Assembly: GCA_021733925.1 (NCBI GenBank)
Contig: JAIPJY010000010.1
Location: forward strand, 91,380 to 155,379
Direction: 5' to 3'
DNA: 64,000 nucleotides
DNA from: Prosthecobacter sp.
GTDB taxonomy: Bacteria; Verrucomicrobiota; Verrucomicrobiia; Verrucomicrobiales; Verrucomicrobiaceae
Under the pieces are notes generated by a model that was not told where the DNA came from, ran no database searches, and was given only the letters and a program-made list of their open reading frames with translations. Position 1 is the first letter of the stretch, and every line of letters begins with the position of its first letter. Positions 62,030-64,000 of the stretch are shown here, one piece after another. Both the position numbers and the translations under genes were made by a program.

Positions 62030-64000
62030 GTGATTTCCTCCCCGCCGTCCACCCACCTCGCAGCACTCAGCCATGACACCTGGCCAGCGCTCCCTATATC
62101 GACGACACCCCCTGGCAGCTCCGCTCGGCGATTACGCCTCATCGCTCTCACCGCCAGCACCCTCGCACTCGCCGCACTTCCTTCACACAGCGCCGAGACA
62201 CCCGCCGCCGCCCCCGCCGTCGCAGCAAAGACACCCGCCGCCGCCCCCGCTCCCGCAGCAAAGCCGCCCGCCGCCACCCCCGCTCCTGCGGCATCGCTCT
62301 CCTCCTCCTTCGTCCCCGGCGCCGGCTCACGTAAAGACGTCAAGCCCTTCTACTTCGCCATCCCCGCACCCCGTGGCCAGATCCTCGACCGCAAAGGCCG
62401 CCCCCTCGCGCAAAACACCCTCGTCCGTCGTCTCCAGTTCACCGTGCCCTCAGATCAGCGCAGCACGCTCGAGACCTACACCGCCTGGCTTCAAAAAGAG
62501 ATCGACGCCACCAAGGCCGACCTCGCCATGGCACGCCTGCCGGACGCAGACACCCTCAAGCGCCACTACGAATCCCGCCGCGAGCTCCCCATCACCGTCA
62601 GCGACTCCTTCACGCAGGAACTCGTCATCGATCCCCAAAAGCACGCCTACGCCAGCCTCCGCACCGAGTACATCCGCCACTACCCGCATCAGGGCATGGC
62701 CGCGCACCTCCTCGGCTACATCGCCTCAGACGGCGCACCGCCCGCCGGCCCCATCCTCCGCAATGAGCCCCTCTGGCAGCGCACCAAAGGCGCCACCGGC
62801 CTCGAAGCCGCCTTCAACAAACAGCTCACCGGCACCGATGGCACACTCTGCCTCATGATGGCAGATGCTGGTAGCGTCGCCTATGAGCAGGTCTTCACCC
62901 CGCCCGCTGCCGGGCGCGATGTCATCACCACCCTCAATCTCGAAACCCAGCGCCTCACCGAGAGCGCCCTCGCCCAGTCCAAGCACCGCTGCGCCATGGT
63001 CATCGTCGATGCCTTCACCGGAGACATCCGCGCCATGGCCAGCCTACCGCACTACGATCCCAATGCCTTCGCCGGCGGCATCTCCTCCGCCGATTTCACC
63101 GCCCTCACGCAGGACATTGACGGCCCGCTCTTTGACCGCTCCCTCCTCGGCACCTACCCGCCCGGCTCCATCTTCAAGCCCATCGTCGTCTTCGCCGGAC
63201 TCCGCTCCGGCATGGTCGATGCCGCGATGGAGTTCGAGTGCGGCCCCTCGCTCATGATCGACGGTCGCGAATTCAACAACTGGTCCAAAGACGACCACGG
63301 CTGGTTCAATGCACGCTCCGCCCTCATCCGCTCCTGCAACACCTACTTCTACCAGTCCGCCATGGTCACCCGGGACCGCCCCATCCTCTACATGGCCCAT
63401 GAGTTTGGCCTCGGCACCGCCCCGGCGTTTCCGCTGAAAACCGCCGCAGGCAATCTGCCGCAAAGAGCCCCGTCCAATCACGACCTCGCCAATCTCTCCA
63501 TCGGCCAGGGTGTTACCGAGACCTCCCCGCTGCAGATGGCCATGGTCATGGCCACCATCGCCAATGGCTCCTGCCGCCCCCGCGCCCGCATCGTCACCCA
63601 TACGCAGTCCCAGACCGGCCGGCTCGGAGACGTCAGCATTCCATGTCGCGAAGCCCTCATCCCCGTCAGCCAGATGGATCTCGAAACCGTCCGCAGCGGC
63701 ATGTTTGGCGTCGTCAATCATTCTCGCGGCACCGGCAAAGCCGCACGCCTCAAGACCGTCGCCGTCTTTGGCAAGACCGGCACCGCCCAGTGGGTGCTGC
63801 GTGGCGAAAAGGCCAACGTCGTCTGGTTCGCCGGATTTGTAGACACCAATCCGCCCCTCGCCTTCGCCGTCATGGTCGAAGGAAACGCAGGGCAGGGCGG
63901 CCTCTCCGGCGGCGGCACCGCCGCCCCCATCATCGCCAAAGTCCTCCACGACATCGAAGACCGCCCCAAGGCCCACGACGCCAAGTTCCAGCCCGACAAC
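62030..64000 (+). CDS. mrdA: penicillin-binding protein 2 (partial, runs off the window)
   Basis: 657 codons are visible from a GTG at 62030. Seen: an N-terminal hydrophobic segment (LRLIALTASTLALAALP), a repetitive Ala/Pro/Lys linker, then the PBP dimerisation domain (APRGQILDRKGRPLAQNT) and the transpeptidase domain. The latter has GTYPPGSIFKP with S380 and K383 (SxxK), SCN at 435-437 (SxN) and KTG at 582-584 (FGKTGTAQW). It polymerises or crosslinks peptidoglycan in rod elongation. The linker and start are unusual. The true start could be elsewhere, since no ATG precedes the hydrophobic segment in frame. Confidence 0.9.
   Translation, partial: MISSPPSTHLAALSHDTWPALPISTTPPGSSARRLRLIALTASTLALAALPSHSAETPAAAPAVAAKTPAAAPAPAAKPPAATPAPAASLSSSFVPGAGSRKDVKPFYFAIPAPRGQILDRKGRPLAQNTLVRRLQFTVPSDQRSTLETYTAWLQKEIDATKADLAMARLPDADTLKRHYESRRELPITVSDSFTQELVIDPQKHAYASLRTEYIRHYPHQGMAAHLLGYIASDGAPPAGPILRNEPLWQRTKGATGLEAAFNKQLTGTDGTLCLMMADAGSVAYEQVFTPPAAGRDVITTLNLETQRLTESALAQSKHRCAMVIVDAFTGDIRAMASLPHYDPNAFAGGISSADFTALTQDIDGPLFDRSLLGTYPPGSIFKPIVVFAGLRSGMVDAAMEFECGPSLMIDGREFNNWSKDDHGWFNARSALIRSCNTYFYQSAMVTRDRPILYMAHEFGLGTAPAFPLKTAAGNLPQRAPSNHDLANLSIGQGVTETSPLQMAMVMATIANGSCRPRARIVTHTQSQTGRLGDVSIPCREALIPVSQMDLETVRSGMFGVVNHSRGTGKAARLKTVAVFGKTGTAQWVLRGEKANVVWFAGFVDTNPPLAFAVMVEGNAGQGGLSGGGTAAPIIAKVLHDIEDRPKAHDAKFQPDN

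Overview
The window looks like a chromosome segment of a Verrucomicrobiota bacterium, probably close to Verrucomicrobiaceae/Prosthecobacter. This is an inference from gene content: a DUF1501 protein, secreted PQQ-propeller and esterase genes, many small secreted or membrane hypotheticals, GC-rich coding sequence, and dispersed palindromes and TTCAATG-type repeats. No 16S rRNA is present to confirm it.

Layout. 1-5.4 kb is housekeeping: the 3' end of a tRNA-guanine transglycosylase with an extra C-terminal domain, glutaminyl-tRNA synthetase, a divergent SAICAR synthetase, tRNA-Asn and tRNA-Met. 5.4-12.4 kb is a gene-poor, island-like stretch: a translationally coupled pair of helix-turn-helix genes, a group II intron with maturase, an hsdR C-terminal remnant, an RHH-like small gene, a sigma-like gene and an ISAs1-type transposase remnant.

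12.4-30.8 kb is the centrepiece: an 18 kb two-armed locus for an atypical type IV pilus / type II secretion-like machine. The plus arm has two secreted proteins and a secreted beta-rich protein, three pseudopilin-like proteins (one GspK/PilX-like without Glu5) and a PilT-like ATPase. The convergent minus arm has a major-type pseudopilin, a PilM/PilN-like fusion, a PilO-like protein, a PilP-like secreted protein, a secretin, an unknown protein, PilB/GspE, PilC/GspF, a small secreted protein, a second pseudopilin, then an ABC ATPase, an ABC permease and a membrane protein. Most genes overlap by ATGA, so each arm is probably translated as a coupled unit. No prepilin peptidase lies in the window.

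30.8-34 kb is an insertion zone with an intact IS256-family element flanked by an 8-bp target duplication. 34-44 kb holds a PQQ-propeller protein, an overlapping trio of small genes, a SUKH-like gene with integron-cassette-like spacers, a DUF1501 protein, an esterase, a frameshifted kinase-like gene and an SDR oxidoreductase. 44-64 kb holds a NicO-type Ni/Co exporter, a zinc-ribbon protein, an outer-membrane barrel, a class III cyclase, an AbiE type IV toxin-antitoxin pair behind two perfect palindromes, a metallo-beta-lactamase-fold protein, a second esterase, a zinc metallopeptidase-like protein, many small membrane proteins, an ECF sigma factor divergent from an HMA-MauE protein, and the 5' part of a penicillin-binding protein 2 that runs off the window.

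Intergenic DNA is rich in repeats: a MITE-like element in two inverted copies, a ~180-bp dispersed repeat in two copies, a family of palindromes centred on GTCCTnAGGAC, a foldback element, and short tandem arrays. Coordinates for repeats, intron ends and starts were read by eye; no database search or folding was run.
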